The translations under genes were made by a program, and so were the position numbers. A stretch of 62,917 nucleotides of DNA from contig JAFMHC010000005.1 in assembly GCA_017854775.1 (NCBI GenBank), forward strand, positions 1 through 62,917. The letters are read 5' to 3'. A model generated the notes under the pieces. The model did no database searches. It was not told where the DNA came from and was given only the letters and a program-made list of their open reading frames with translations. Shown here in pieces: positions 17,622-26,957 of the stretch; position 1 is the stretch's first letter; each line of letters starts with the position of its first letter. Source of the DNA: Gammaproteobacteria bacterium (lineage in GTDB: Bacteria > Pseudomonadota > Gammaproteobacteria > Arenicellales > Arenicellaceae).

Positions 17622-18680
17622 TCAGGCCGGGTCAGCTTTCAGCTGATCTAAGTCAGGTATTAATGCATCGGCAAAGGCATTGGCGTCAAACGGCTTTAGG
17701 TCCATATAGCCTTCGCCAACACCGATATAACGAATCGGCAGTTTGTATTTTTGTGTTAGTGAAATTGCCAAGCCGCCTTTGGCTGAGCCATCTAATTTTG
17801 TTAGGCAAATACTGGTAACTCCAACGGCTTTTTGGAAGTGCTCTAATTGTGATAAGGCATTTTGCCCTGTGCCGGCATCGAGTATCTGCATCACTTCATG
17901 TGGCATAGAGGGGTCTAAATTGCCTAGTACACGGTTAATTTTTTGCAGCTGTTCCATCAGGTCAGATTGCGTATGTAGGCGACCAGCGGTGTCGATAATC
18001 AGCACTTGCGTGCCCTTAACGATCGCTGAGCTCAATGCATCATGAGCCACCGCAGCCGCATCTGCGCCATGCGCTTGTGCTACTACTGGGATGTCCATAC
18101 GCCGACCCCATTCTTGCAATTGCTCAACCGCCGCGGCACGAAATGTATCAGCCGCAGCGAGCACTACCGTCTTGCCTTGATCTCGAAATTGCTTAGCAAT
18201 TTTAGCCGTAGTGGTGGTTTTGCCGACACCATTTACGCCAACCATTAGCATTACATAAGGGCGTTGATGGAGTACGTTCCAAGGTTGTTCGGCCGGTTTC
18301 AGCATGGTGGCTATCTCGGCTTTTAAACCAGCTACTACGCCAGCCGCATCTTGAATTTTCTCGGCTTGAACTCGTTGGCGAAGCTTTTCGACTAATTCAA
18401 GGCTTGCCTCAAGGCCGATATCACTGGTGATGAGTACTTCTTCAAGGTCGTCGAAAAGCTCGTCATCAATATCGAATGAGCCTTTAAAAACATCACCGAT
18501 TTTGCCCATAAGGCTGCTACGGCTTTTGTCTAAGCCTTCTTCAACCGTTATTGGTTCTGGCGTGGCTTGCTCATCTTGATCTTTGTCGCGACCGAAAAAG
18601 CGAGCAAAGCCCGACCGTTTCTTTTGTTCTGGCTGCTGGTCGCTAGATTTAGGGTCTTGAGGTGTATTAGTTTCGGTCAT
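17622..18680 (-). CDS. ftsY: Signal recognition particle receptor FtsY
   Basis: 352 residues. An acidic N-terminal A domain (about 1-60) precedes the NG GTPase. Motifs include GVNGVGKTTTTAKIA, DTFRAAAVEQL, DTAGRLHTQ, TKLDGSAKGG and the closing GVGEGYMDLKPF. It receives ribosome-SRP complexes at the inner membrane. The gene is divergent from rsmD across a 79-base gap, as in many gammaproteobacteria. Confidence 0.97.
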   Translation of the reverse strand: MTETNTPQDPKSSDQQPEQKKRSGFARFFGRDKDQDEQATPEPITVEEGLDKSRSSLMGKIGDVFKGSFDIDDELFDDLEEVLITSDIGLEASLELVEKLRQRVQAEKIQDAAGVVAGLKAEIATMLKPAEQPWNVLHQRPYVMLMVGVNGVGKTTTTAKIAKQFRDQGKTVVLAAADTFRAAAVEQLQEWGRRMDIPVVAQAHGADAAAVAHDALSSAIVKGTQVLIIDTAGRLHTQSDLMEQLQKINRVLGNLDPSMPHEVMQILDAGTGQNALSQLEHFQKAVGVTSICLTKLDGSAKGGLAISLTQKYKLPIRYIGVGEGYMDLKPFDANAFADALIPDLDQLKADPA

Positions 18681-18759
18681 TCTATTGTAAGGCTATGGTA
18701 TTGTCTGGCTTGGTCGCCATCCGATTAACCGTATTGTAGGGATTGTCCCAGAAATCACA

Positions 18760-19350
18760 ATGAAACCACGTGCTAAAACAAACTCGATTCGCATAATTGC
18801 CGGTCAATGGCGTGGCCGTCGGCTACCAGTGCTTGATATAGACGGCTTAAGGCCAAGTACTGACCGGGTTCGAGAGACTCTTTTTAATTGGTTGATGTAC
18901 GATATTGCTGGCGCTCGCTGCTTGGACCTATTTGCCGGCAGTGGAGCCTTGGGGTTAGAGTGTCTATCTCGAGGTGCCTCCAACGCGGTATTTGTCGAGT
19001 CGGACAAACGTATAGCGTCACAATTACAGCAAAATTTACAAACCTTGAATTGCTTAGAGGGTGGCGACGTGGTGGTGCAAAGCGCAATTAATTTTCTGCG
19101 TCACCCAGCGACAAACAAGTTCGACTTGGTATTCTTAGATCCGCCATTTGACTCAGATCTGTTAGCGCAAGCCATGCCGCTGTTAGTAGAGAACGGTTGG
19201 TTAGCTGATGGAGCTTTAGTATACGTTGAGCAGGCGTCTAAGAAAGACCCCGAGCAGCCACCAAAAAGCTGGCAAGTCTATAAAGAGGGTAAAGCTGGCT
19301 ATTGTCGATATACGGTCTACAAAACATCGAGTGAGACCTCAGAGCAGTAA
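18760..19350 (+). CDS. rsmD: 16S rRNA (guanine(966)-N2)-methyltransferase RsmD
   Basis: 196 residues. The SAM-binding LDLFAGSGALGLECLSRGA and the catalytic LDPPFDSDLL (DPPF) motifs are present, along with the N-terminal IIAGQWRGRRLPV. It methylates G966 of 16S rRNA. The stop codon TAA lies inside the first unit of a 16-bp tandem repeat. Confidence 0.95.
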   Translation: MKPRAKTNSIRIIAGQWRGRRLPVLDIDGLRPSTDRVRETLFNWLMYDIAGARCLDLFAGSGALGLECLSRGASNAVFVESDKRIASQLQQNLQTLNCLEGGDVVVQSAINFLRHPATNKFDLVFLDPPFDSDLLAQAMPLLVENGWLADGALVYVEQASKKDPEQPPKSWQVYKEGKAGYCRYTVYKTSSETSEQ

Positions 19351-19421
19351 TAAACCAGAGCAGCAATAAACCAGAGTGACTATAAGCTGGTACGGCGATA
19401 AACTAGAATTGTTATAAACCA
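19342..19421. repeat. Degenerate tandem repeat, 16 bp x 5, starting on the rsmD stop
   Basis: Five units lie head to tail: GAGCAGTAATAAACCA (19342), GAGCAGCAATAAACCA, GAGTGACTATAAGCTG, GTACGGCGATAAACTA and GAATTGTTATAAACCA (ends 19421). The first unit includes the last codons and stop of rsmD, so the array was probably produced by tandem copying of the gene end. It fills the gap before coaD. Confidence 0.8.
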
Positions 19422-19466
19422 GTTAAGCCTAGACGCCATGCGATGTTGCAGTGTTATACTAAGCGA

Positions 19467-19970
19467 ATGACGAAAAAAGTAGCCATTTATCCCGGAACCT
19501 TCGACCCTATTACTAATGGGCACTTAGATTTAGTGGAGCGAGCCGAACAGATTTTTGATGAAGTGATAATCGCTGTATCCGATAATTCACGCAAAAACCC
19601 TCTATTTTCTACCGCAGAACGTGTCGCGCTAGTAAATCAGGCAACTAAAGACATTCCTCATGTGCGAGCTGAGAGCTTTGATGATCTACTGGTCAACTTC
19701 GTCTCAAACAATAATGCTAAGTTCGTGATACGTGGGCTGCGAGCGGTTTCTGATTTCGAGTATGAATTTCAATTGGCTTCTGCAAACCGGCGTTTGGATA
19801 ACAATGTCGAGACAATTTTCTTAACGCCATTAGAAGCGAATTACTTTATTTCGTCTTCGTTAGTGCGAGAAATTTCCTATTATCAAGGCGATATTAGCAG
19901 TTTTGTGCCTGAACATGTCGCGATAGCGCTGGCGGAAAAATGGGCATCAAAGAGGAATGAAGACGTCTAG
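19467..19970 (+). CDS. coaD: Phosphopantetheine adenylyltransferase
   Basis: 167 residues from ATG 19467. It makes dephospho-CoA from 4'-phosphopantetheine and ATP. The nucleotidyltransferase motif YPGTFDPITNGHLD is at the N-terminus and the second ATP motif YFISSSLVREI near 125-135. The longer in-frame start at 19443 adds eight residues with no family match and is rejected. rsmD-coaD-ferredoxin is a conserved order. Confidence 0.96.
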   Translation: MTKKVAIYPGTFDPITNGHLDLVERAEQIFDEVIIAVSDNSRKNPLFSTAERVALVNQATKDIPHVRAESFDDLLVNFVSNNNAKFVIRGLRAVSDFEYEFQLASANRRLDNNVETIFLTPLEANYFISSSLVREISYYQGDISSFVPEHVAIALAEKWASKRNEDV

Positions 19971-20072
19971 TTTCATCTTATTGATCCTCGCGAACGTTGT
20001 GCTATTTTAATCCGCTCGTTTACATATCTTAGGTCTCTAACTATCTCGTTCACTATTTATTCTACTGTGTGA

Positions 20073-20354
<282 letters not shown>

Positions 20355-20374
20355 CGATCTGAGTGCTTGGTTTA

Positions 20375-20397
20375 AATAGGCTTATTCGCCTATTTTT
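20375..20397 (+). terminator. Intrinsic terminator after the ferredoxin gene
   Basis: AATAGGC (20375-20381) pairs with GCCTATT (20388-20394) around a 6-base loop and is followed by a T-run to 20397. The convergent lipoprotein gene ends inside the loop (stop at 20382), so terminator and coding end overlap. Confidence 0.75.
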
Positions 20398-20750
20398 TGC
20401 ATCTCGATTTCTACTGAATCTGCAGCTGCTAGCGCCGCTTTTAAATTTCGCGCGCGCATGTCCAACCAGAACGATGATGTTTTCTCGTAATAGCCGGCTT
20501 TTTTTAGCTTTACAATAATGGTTTTGCGATTGCCGTTGCCATTCTTCCAGCGGTATGTCATTGGTGTGGTGCCGATAACGCTTCCGTCGTCTGCGCTGAT
20601 CACTTGTGCGCCAGATGGCGACGAGACTATTTTCGCCGCGCCGTAATAACTTGCGCATGCGGATAGACTAAGTGCTAACGTTAGGCACATCAGTGACCTC
20701 AGCGTCTTCTGGAGCACAGCGAATTTATTTGCAATAAGTCTCTTAGGCAT
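20382..20750 (-). CDS. Small lipoprotein with a PEGA-like domain
   Basis: About 122 residues from ATG 20750. A signal peptide with lipobox LSAC (LTLALSLSACASYYG) predicts an acylated protein. The mature part has the PEGA pattern VSSPSGAQVISADDGSVIGTTPM and a lysine-rich strand. PEGA domains occur on surface-anchored proteins, but the function is unknown. ATG 20762 is nearly as good a start, and the frame stays open up to 20864. It precedes nothing co-directional of known role; the dynamin-like gene is 160 bases upstream on the same strand. Confidence 0.75.
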   Translation of the reverse strand: MPKRLIANKFAVLQKTLRSLMCLTLALSLSACASYYGAAKIVSSPSGAQVISADDGSVIGTTPMTYRWKNGNGNRKTIIVKLKKAGYYEKTSSFWLDMRARNLKAALAAADSVEIEMQKIGE

Positions 20751-20912
20751 GGAATTTGGCATCTTGGTTAAAATCACAGGCGGATGGCTTATAAATACTA
20801 ACACTGCTGGCCGACGAATCAACATTAAGGCGCCATCAAAATGCTTGAAATTGACTAAATGCAAACCTTATTTGGCCGTGACCACATACTTCAAAAGCCT
20901 AATTTCAATCAG

Positions 20913-22937
20913 TTAGAAATTAACTTTATGTTCCCAATATAGAACATTGGCGCGACTGTCTTCGAGCTCCGGAGGCGTATTAGCTACTTCTGCTTCTATC
21001 AACAAATTTACCAACACGTTCTGTCGACGCGTAAACTCATCATGCTGGCTCAAAAGCTGTGTTTGCATTGTAGAGAGTTCTTCTAATCGCTGTTCAACCG
21101 TATCCGAGGCTTTGTGGATTCGCTTAACGCTTTCTAGCCGGCGGCGAAGCTGAGTATGATGTTCCCGAACGTAGGTCTCCATAGGCACCATTAGATTGTT
21201 GTTCCAATCAGTGGCGTCTCGTAGCGCTCTTGAGAAAATCTTGCGTGATACCGTACACACCGAGTCATAGAAGCGGTTGGTAATTGACATTTGCTCGCGA
21301 AAGAACAAAGTGCGGGTTTGTTTTAGGCTGCTGTGTTTGGCTTCTAGGCGGCTAATCTCTTGTTTGAATTTTTCTAAGCGCAATCGACGCACCCGAAAAT
21401 TAGCAATACCATGATCGTGTTCAAAATCTCGAGTAATGCCTTCGGATAAGGTTGCGATTTCATTGGCTTGCGCAATCGCCGAATCAATGTAGTGATTTAC
21501 GCGTTCAAAATATTTTGAAATAGTTTTCTGTAGAGTGATCGATGTCGCGCACCGAGCCATATTATGTTTGGTGATAGCGACTAATTTTTCTAAACGCTCT
21601 GGGCTTAAAATCTTTATCAACTTCTTGGTTTCTTTTGCATAGACAGCGCGTAATGCCTGGTAGCGTTGCATATCCTTTTCAAGCGACGATTTCTCAGACT
21701 GTACCTTTAGCATTATATGCGATATTACGTCGGTATTTTTACTGCTCAGCTGCTTGAGCTCAGCAATATGGTCATCAGCATCTTTCAAGCGGTTATCAAG
21801 AACTGAGCCTGCAGAACCAAGGATTTCTTCTAGCGACCCTCGTACCTTCTCGACCACTATTTTGCGCTTTTCCGGAATTAATTTATCGGCAATGGCGTGC
21901 TCTAGTGCTTCTATGTTGCTACGTTTGAGTAGCTCTTGATCACCTGACAGCTTTGCCAGTAGACCTTTTTGGGCCGATACTGGGTAAATATTTTCGGGAT
22001 CCAAATTGAGCGTTTTAGCGGTCAGCATTACTTGCTGAATGATTTCGTTTTCGATCTCTTGATCGGTACGAATTCCGTCCCAGAGGGCATCAATTTTATT
22101 AAGGGCAACCAGTTTTCGCTGGTTTTTATCGGCACTCGAGCTTCGCTCGCCACCTAAATGCTTTTCCCACAAATCGAGATCGGTGGACGTCACGCCGGTG
22201 TCATGAGATAAAATAAAGACCACAGTATGCGCTGTCGACAGTTGGTTGATGGTTAGCTCTGGCTCGGCACCGATTGCATTTAAGCCTGGTGTATCGAGAA
22301 TAACCAAGCCTTGCTTTAATAAAGGGTGGGGAAGATTAATAATCGCATGACGCCAGCTTGGAATCTCAACTTCATCATATTCGTTAACAGGTAGGCCGAT
22401 TGCTGAATTGTCATTCTCAATTAGGTCGAATTTTAGTCGTGCTGCATATGATTTGCTGACCAGTTTGTTTTCGGTCATGCCATGCATCGCGGCACTGATG
22501 CTGTTGACATCATCGGCATCAAACTCAATATGGTGCCAGAGATCATCATCTTTTTTTAACTCGAAAAGAGGACGCTCGTCCTGACGAGCCTCAATTGGCA
22601 GCAAACGAATGCCGATCGGCTGATTGGCGTCATACATTAATTCGGTCGGACACATCGTGGTGCGGCCGGTGCCTGAGGGTAAGATGCGCTTTTTATAATT
22701 GCCAAAAAAGATGGTGTTGATCATCTCCGACTTGCCGCGAGAAAACTCGGCAACGAAAGCGACTGAAAGATTGTCATCAGCCAGTGCGCCAAGCACCGTT
22801 TCAAACTGATGATGGGTGCGCAGATCAGTGATGTTGTTAGACTTCAAAAATGTACTCAGGCCTTGTACTGCGCTGCTTACATTTTGGCGCCATTTCGAGT
22901 ACTGCTCGATTTCAATGTTAAGTATTTGATCTGTCAC
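20913..22937 (-). CDS. Dynamin-like GTPase
   Basis: 674 residues. The GTPase domain is at about 55-330: P-loop AEFSRGKSEMIN, switch residues RTTMCPTEL, G3 DTPGLN and G4 ALNKIDAL. A long alpha-helical stalk region with coiled-coil character fills about 370-660 and no transmembrane segment is seen. Bacterial dynamin-like proteins remodel or protect membranes; the specific role here is unknown. The first P-loop Gly is Ala, which I have seen in this subfamily and do not take as inactivation. It stands alone, not paired with a second dynamin gene. Confidence 0.85.
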   Translation of the reverse strand: MTDQILNIEIEQYSKWRQNVSSAVQGLSTFLKSNNITDLRTHHQFETVLGALADDNLSVAFVAEFSRGKSEMINTIFFGNYKKRILPSGTGRTTMCPTELMYDANQPIGIRLLPIEARQDERPLFELKKDDDLWHHIEFDADDVNSISAAMHGMTENKLVSKSYAARLKFDLIENDNSAIGLPVNEYDEVEIPSWRHAIINLPHPLLKQGLVILDTPGLNAIGAEPELTINQLSTAHTVVFILSHDTGVTSTDLDLWEKHLGGERSSSADKNQRKLVALNKIDALWDGIRTDQEIENEIIQQVMLTAKTLNLDPENIYPVSAQKGLLAKLSGDQELLKRSNIEALEHAIADKLIPEKRKIVVEKVRGSLEEILGSAGSVLDNRLKDADDHIAELKQLSSKNTDVISHIMLKVQSEKSSLEKDMQRYQALRAVYAKETKKLIKILSPERLEKLVAITKHNMARCATSITLQKTISKYFERVNHYIDSAIAQANEIATLSEGITRDFEHDHGIANFRVRRLRLEKFKQEISRLEAKHSSLKQTRTLFFREQMSITNRFYDSVCTVSRKIFSRALRDATDWNNNLMVPMETYVREHHTQLRRRLESVKRIHKASDTVEQRLEELSTMQTQLLSQHDEFTRRQNVLVNLLIEAEVANTPPELEDSRANVLYWEHKVNF

Positions 22938-23331
22938 GGTTATTTAGTCAAGTCGAGTGAATGTCGGTTGCTTTCTAAGCCTTCAAAACCAAGCTGCGTA
23001 GCTTTTAAGCCCTGTATTTATGATCACTTTGTGCATAGATAATAGCTGAGCGGTTACTCAAATGTCAAAGAAAATTAAAGTGATTTACTATGAATCTCTG
23101 ATATCCTATTGTTATTTATATGTATTATTATAATTTGATAGGCAAGCGATGGGTCGACAGTTAAAACCAAGTTAGCTAATTATGATGCTGTGCTGAAGTA
23201 TGTTTTACTACGGCAATAATTAGTTAGCATGTAGGCACAAAGCTAAACCGCTAATTTCATCAGACCTCAGCATAATTCCCGATAGAAAAAAGCCGAATGG
23301 TGATTTTCAGAGCACCTCCCAATTAAATTTA
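22938..23331. other. AT-rich divergent intergenic region (394 bp)
   Basis: The region between the dynamin-like gene and mrcB must hold both promoters. It has an AT-rich core (about 23105-23140) suited to -10/UP elements, but I cannot fix one promoter with confidence. No tRNA-like or small-gene structure is seen. Confidence 0.5.
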
Positions 23332-25881
23332 ATGGCGACCAAGAAAACGAGCAAAAAAAGCACTAGCAAGAAGTCTACTAAAAAAGTGACTAGTAAGGCG
23401 GTTGGCAATAATGCTAAGCGAATTAGTAAAAAAGCTGGGTCTAAAAAACGTACTACGACGCTTAGCAGTAGTAAAAAAACGCCGCGTAACCATCGCGCTT
23501 CGAGTACCAAACAATCTAAAAAACGAAGATTTTTACTGTTTACTCGTTTTTGGGTGGTTCGTTTAGGTCTCATTGCGCTGGTACCCACGTTGGCCTACAC
23601 GGTTTATCTAGACGTCACGATTCGTAAGCAATTTGAGGGTCAGAAGTGGGCCTTGCCGGCACACGTGTACACTCGCCCGCTTGAACTATATCTTGGGCAG
23701 AAGTTTGACCGCGCGTTAGTGCAAGCAGAGTTGGACGAGCTAGGGTACGTCGATAGGCCATCTTTAGATCGAGTTGGCAGCTTCAGGCTTAGCCAAAATG
23801 AATTGGCCATCTATCAGCGTGAGTTTCGTTTCTGGGATGACCTACGACCGCAACAAAAAATACGTTTGCAGTTAAGTGAGGGTCTAATTCAATCTATTAG
23901 CGTCGAATCTAACAGTGGCGCGCTGAGTGAGACAGAAATTGTCCGCTTAGAGCCGAGGCTATTTGGCAGCGTGTCTCCACTAAGTCACGAAGACCGAACC
24001 TTGGTTAAGCTTGAGGACATACCGCAGTCTTTAGTCGACGGTCTACTGGCCAACGAAGATAGGAAATTCTATTCTCACTTTGGCGTTAACCCTATGGGGA
24101 TAGCTCGAGCGATGATTAGCAATTTGCGAGCAGGGCGTGTTGTGCAAGGTGGTAGCACTCTGACTCAGCAGTTGGTCAAGAACTACTATTTGACCTCTGA
24201 CGTTACTCTGAGTCGTAAGTTTACTGAGATGATAATGGCGATGTTGTTAGAGTTTCACTATACCAAGGATGAAATTCTTCAAGCCTACTTCAATGAAGTG
24301 TATATGGGCCAAGCCGGTAATCGCGCGATCCATGGTTTTGGCTTAGCCAGTCAGTATTTCTTTGGTAGGCCGCTTCACGAACTCGATCTGCATCAGTTAG
24401 CTGTGCTGATTGCGGTTAATAATGGGCCAAGTTTTTATAATCCTATCAGGCACCCAAAACGCTCACTTAAGCGGCGCGACCTGGTGCTTAGCACAATGCT
24501 CGAACAGGGGGTTATTGAACAGCCGGACTATCAACAAGCGATTAACGCCCCATTATCGATAAGCCCCACTGCCGCAAGCGCAGCAACCTTGTCGTATCCG
24601 AGCTTTATGGGCTTGGTTCGTAAGGACTTACAGGCCGACTATCAGCAGGATGATTTGCTGAGTCATGGTTTGCAAATACACACAACGCTTAATCCGCGGA
24701 TACAGGAAACCCTAGAAAAGGCGATGCGCTCTGAGTTGGCGGCTATCGAGAAGCGAAAGAGCATTAAGACCGGTAGTTTACAGGTTGCTGCGGTGGTAAT
24801 TCGAACCGATAACGGTGAAGTGGCGGCCATGTTGGGTGACCGAAATCCCAGTTTTTCAGGTTATAACCGAGCGTTGAATGCACGTCGGCCAGTTGGGTCT
24901 TTATTGAAGCCCTTTGTATACCTTACCGCCTTAGAAAGCCCCGAACACTATTCATTAGCGTCGCTGGTCCGCGATGAGCCGATCAGCGTGTCGCAAAAAG
25001 GCAGTCCAGATTGGCGACCGCAAAACTATGACGGCTTGCCGCATGGCCAGGTAATGATGATTGATGCCTTGTCTCGATCCTATAACCTGGCGACTGTTAA
25101 CCTTGGTATGGAACTGGGTGTTGAGAACGTCTCAAGCACTATCCGTCGGGTCGGTTATCACCAGAAATTTAGTCAGTTACCGTCAGTATTGTTAGGCGCT
25201 GTACCAATGTCGGTAGTAGAGGTTAGTCAACTCTATCTCACCTTGGCTGCGGGTGGTTTTAAAACGCCAGTTAAGGGTATTCGCTCAGTACTTAGCAGCG
25301 ATAATGAGCCGATAAGTCACTATTCGCTGGATATCGAACAGGTTATTGAACCTCAATTTGTCTCGTTAATTAATTATGCATTGCAGGATGTGGTGCGCAA
25401 TGGCACGGCACGTAACGTGTTAACCGGCTTCAAATATGACTACGGCCTAGCGGGTAAAACCGGTACAACTGATGATTACAGAGATAGCTGGTTTGCGGGT
25501 TTCAGTGGCAACTATCTAACCGTGGTATGGGTTGGGCGTGATGACAATAAGCCAACTAAGCTTACCGGAGCCAGCGGAGCCGCGAAGATCTGGGCTAAGG
25601 CAATGCAGCAGATGCCGTTGCAGCGCTTGGAATTGGCCTATAACGATTTGGTGCTACGCCGAGAGGTATTTTATTCTCAAGATCCGCTAGCGCAAGACTG
25701 TAGTTTGTCTCGTACATTGCCAATGCTGATCGAGTCGTTAGCGATAGAAAACGTTCCTTGCGCAGATCGATTGAAGTATGATTTAGACTATGATGATGAA
25801 TTACAGCATTTCGAGCCGTTGCCAGGCGACCCTATCCCTAGAGTTAAGAAGAAGTCGTGGTGGGAGCGAGTGTTTGGCTAA
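23332..25881 (+). CDS. mrcB: Penicillin-binding protein 1B (bifunctional peptidoglycan synthase)
   Basis: 849 residues. A very basic tail of about 65 residues (repeated KKS/TKK units) precedes TM about 75-95. A UB2H-like region is at about 105-200. The GT51 glycosyltransferase has ANEDRKFYSHFG (Glu242) and GGSTLTQQLVKNYYL. The transpeptidase has SLLKP (Ser523), a YNLATVN (SxN) motif and GKTGTTDDYRDSW. It polymerises and crosslinks murein. The Lys/Ser/Thr-rich tail is unusually long and histone H1-like in composition. A TPR lipoprotein gene overlaps its end. Confidence 0.96.
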   Translation: MATKKTSKKSTSKKSTKKVTSKAVGNNAKRISKKAGSKKRTTTLSSSKKTPRNHRASSTKQSKKRRFLLFTRFWVVRLGLIALVPTLAYTVYLDVTIRKQFEGQKWALPAHVYTRPLELYLGQKFDRALVQAELDELGYVDRPSLDRVGSFRLSQNELAIYQREFRFWDDLRPQQKIRLQLSEGLIQSISVESNSGALSETEIVRLEPRLFGSVSPLSHEDRTLVKLEDIPQSLVDGLLANEDRKFYSHFGVNPMGIARAMISNLRAGRVVQGGSTLTQQLVKNYYLTSDVTLSRKFTEMIMAMLLEFHYTKDEILQAYFNEVYMGQAGNRAIHGFGLASQYFFGRPLHELDLHQLAVLIAVNNGPSFYNPIRHPKRSLKRRDLVLSTMLEQGVIEQPDYQQAINAPLSISPTAASAATLSYPSFMGLVRKDLQADYQQDDLLSHGLQIHTTLNPRIQETLEKAMRSELAAIEKRKSIKTGSLQVAAVVIRTDNGEVAAMLGDRNPSFSGYNRALNARRPVGSLLKPFVYLTALESPEHYSLASLVRDEPISVSQKGSPDWRPQNYDGLPHGQVMMIDALSRSYNLATVNLGMELGVENVSSTIRRVGYHQKFSQLPSVLLGAVPMSVVEVSQLYLTLAAGGFKTPVKGIRSVLSSDNEPISHYSLDIEQVIEPQFVSLINYALQDVVRNGTARNVLTGFKYDYGLAGKTGTTDDYRDSWFAGFSGNYLTVVWVGRDDNKPTKLTGASGAAKIWAKAMQQMPLQRLELAYNDLVLRREVFYSQDPLAQDCSLSRTLPMLIESLAIENVPCADRLKYDLDYDDELQHFEPLPGDPIPRVKKKSWWERVFG

Positions 25882-26461
25882 ATTTTCTAGCAAGCTGCTG
25901 CCTAAAGCAATCAACGCCGTTGGGCTTGCCAAACTTCTTTTATTATTGGCCAAGCCGGGTTTATTAATCGCCTTAGCACTCTCTTTAAGCGGCTGTATTA
26001 GCACGTCTACCATTGATGTGCCGTCGCAAGATCCGGCTGAAGTAGAAGATAGGGCGGTGGTGAACGGCCAGCCTTTGCCGTTGCCTGAACAAAACGTGTT
26101 TACCGCAGAACCTTTGAGCGGCGATGCGCCAATGTCCCCGGTAGTTATGCGCTTAGTGGCAATCGCAGGTGATCAGCGGCGGGTTGGTAATTGGGCTAGT
26201 GCGGCCAGCTCACTTGAGCGAGCCCTAAGAATTGAACCTAGAAATGGGCGTTTATGGTCTCGGCTGGCTCAGGTTCGGTATGACCAAAAGGAGTGGTTAA
26301 AAGCGGTTCAGCTGGCCGCTAAATCCAATACATTGTCTGGTGGAAACTTTAATTTGCTGAGACAAAACTGGGTGCTGATGGCTAATTCTTATGATGCCCT
26401 AGGCGATTCGGTCTTGGCTGATAAGTATCGGGCAAAACTAACCGAGCCTTACTTGAACTAA
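25874..26461 (+). CDS. TPR lipoprotein, candidate PBP1B activator
   Basis: About 195 residues if translation starts at TTG 25874, eight bases inside mrcB, with GGGAG ahead. The signal peptide ends in lipobox LSGC (LALSLSGCISTST). A Pro/Gln-rich linker (about 50-85) is followed by TPR units (NWASAASSLERALRIEPRNGRLW and DQKEWLKAVQLAAKS). LpoP, a TPR lipoprotein, activates PBP1B in Pseudomonas; position and architecture here suggest the same role, but this is inferred. Confidence 0.78.
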   Translation: MAKFSSKLLPKAINAVGLAKLLLLLAKPGLLIALALSLSGCISTSTIDVPSQDPAEVEDRAVVNGQPLPLPEQNVFTAEPLSGDAPMSPVVMRLVAIAGDQRRVGNWASAASSLERALRIEPRNGRLWSRLAQVRYDQKEWLKAVQLAAKSNTLSGGNFNLLRQNWVLMANSYDALGDSVLADKYRAKLTEPYLN

Positions 26462-26462
26462 C

Positions 26463-26481
26463 GCTGAGCTTTTTGCTCAGC
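26463..26481. terminator. Convergent hairpin between the TPR lipoprotein and tspO
   Basis: GCTGAGC (26463-26469), TTTTT loop, GCTCAGC (26475-26481). It lies between two gene ends (26461 and 26490) and probably stops or separates both transcripts. No clear T-run follows on either strand, so termination strength is uncertain. Confidence 0.5.
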
Positions 26482-26489
26482 CCAGAAAT

Positions 26490-26957
26490 TCAGTTCGTTA
26501 GCAGAATATAGGTATTTAAGCTGGTCGCTAACAACAGCCAAATTATATACGGAGTGAGTAACAGGCTAGACATCGCCAGCCCAGCACGTCTGCTTTTTAA
26601 TATTAGGTTAATCACTAAAATATCTATAAATACAATATTCAGTAAGGCAAAGGCCACCCAGTGTTGGCCAAAAAACACCCAAGACCACAGCCCGTTGAGA
26701 ATCAGCTGGCTTGCCCAAAGCGTTCTCAGGGTTGAGTTGCCTTGGTGGTATATTTGCCAGCCAGCAATCGCGATAAATACATATAAGAATGTCCATACGA
26801 TCGGGAATGCTATATTGGGTGGGCTCCAAGGTGCTCGGTTTAGCGCTAAGTACCACTCGCCAGGCCTAAAGAGGCCGCCGAAACTAAACACCGCTAAGCA
26901 AATTAAAAGAAAGACTATTAAGCTGGGCCATTTTTCTTGAAGTTTAAGTGATTTCAC
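26490..26957 (-). CDS. tspO: TspO/MBR family membrane protein
   Basis: 155 residues with five hydrophobic helices. Family hallmarks are PGEWYLALNRAPWSPPNIAFPIVWTFLY-type sequence (residues about 31-59), the LNGLWSWVFFGQ helix and the ALLNIVF helix. TspO proteins bind porphyrins and affect tetrapyrrole and stress responses. The start overlaps the end of the gamma-carbonic anhydrase gene (ATGA), so both are made from one transcript. Confidence 0.93.
   Translation of the reverse strand: MKSLKLQEKWPSLIVFLLICLAVFSFGGLFRPGEWYLALNRAPWSPPNIAFPIVWTFLYVFIAIAGWQIYHQGNSTLRTLWASQLILNGLWSWVFFGQHWVAFALLNIVFIDILVINLILKSRRAGLAMSSLLLTPYIIWLLLATSLNTYILLTN

Noticed and set aside
19342-19421. CRISPR array
   Set aside because: Units are directly adjacent 16-bp degenerate repeats without spacers, and no cas genes are present.
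22683-22800. Dynamin-like GTPase judged inactive because the first P-loop glycine is Ala
   Set aside because: The rest of the G motifs (GKS, DTPG, NKID) are intact and AEFSRGKS looks normal for this subfamily.
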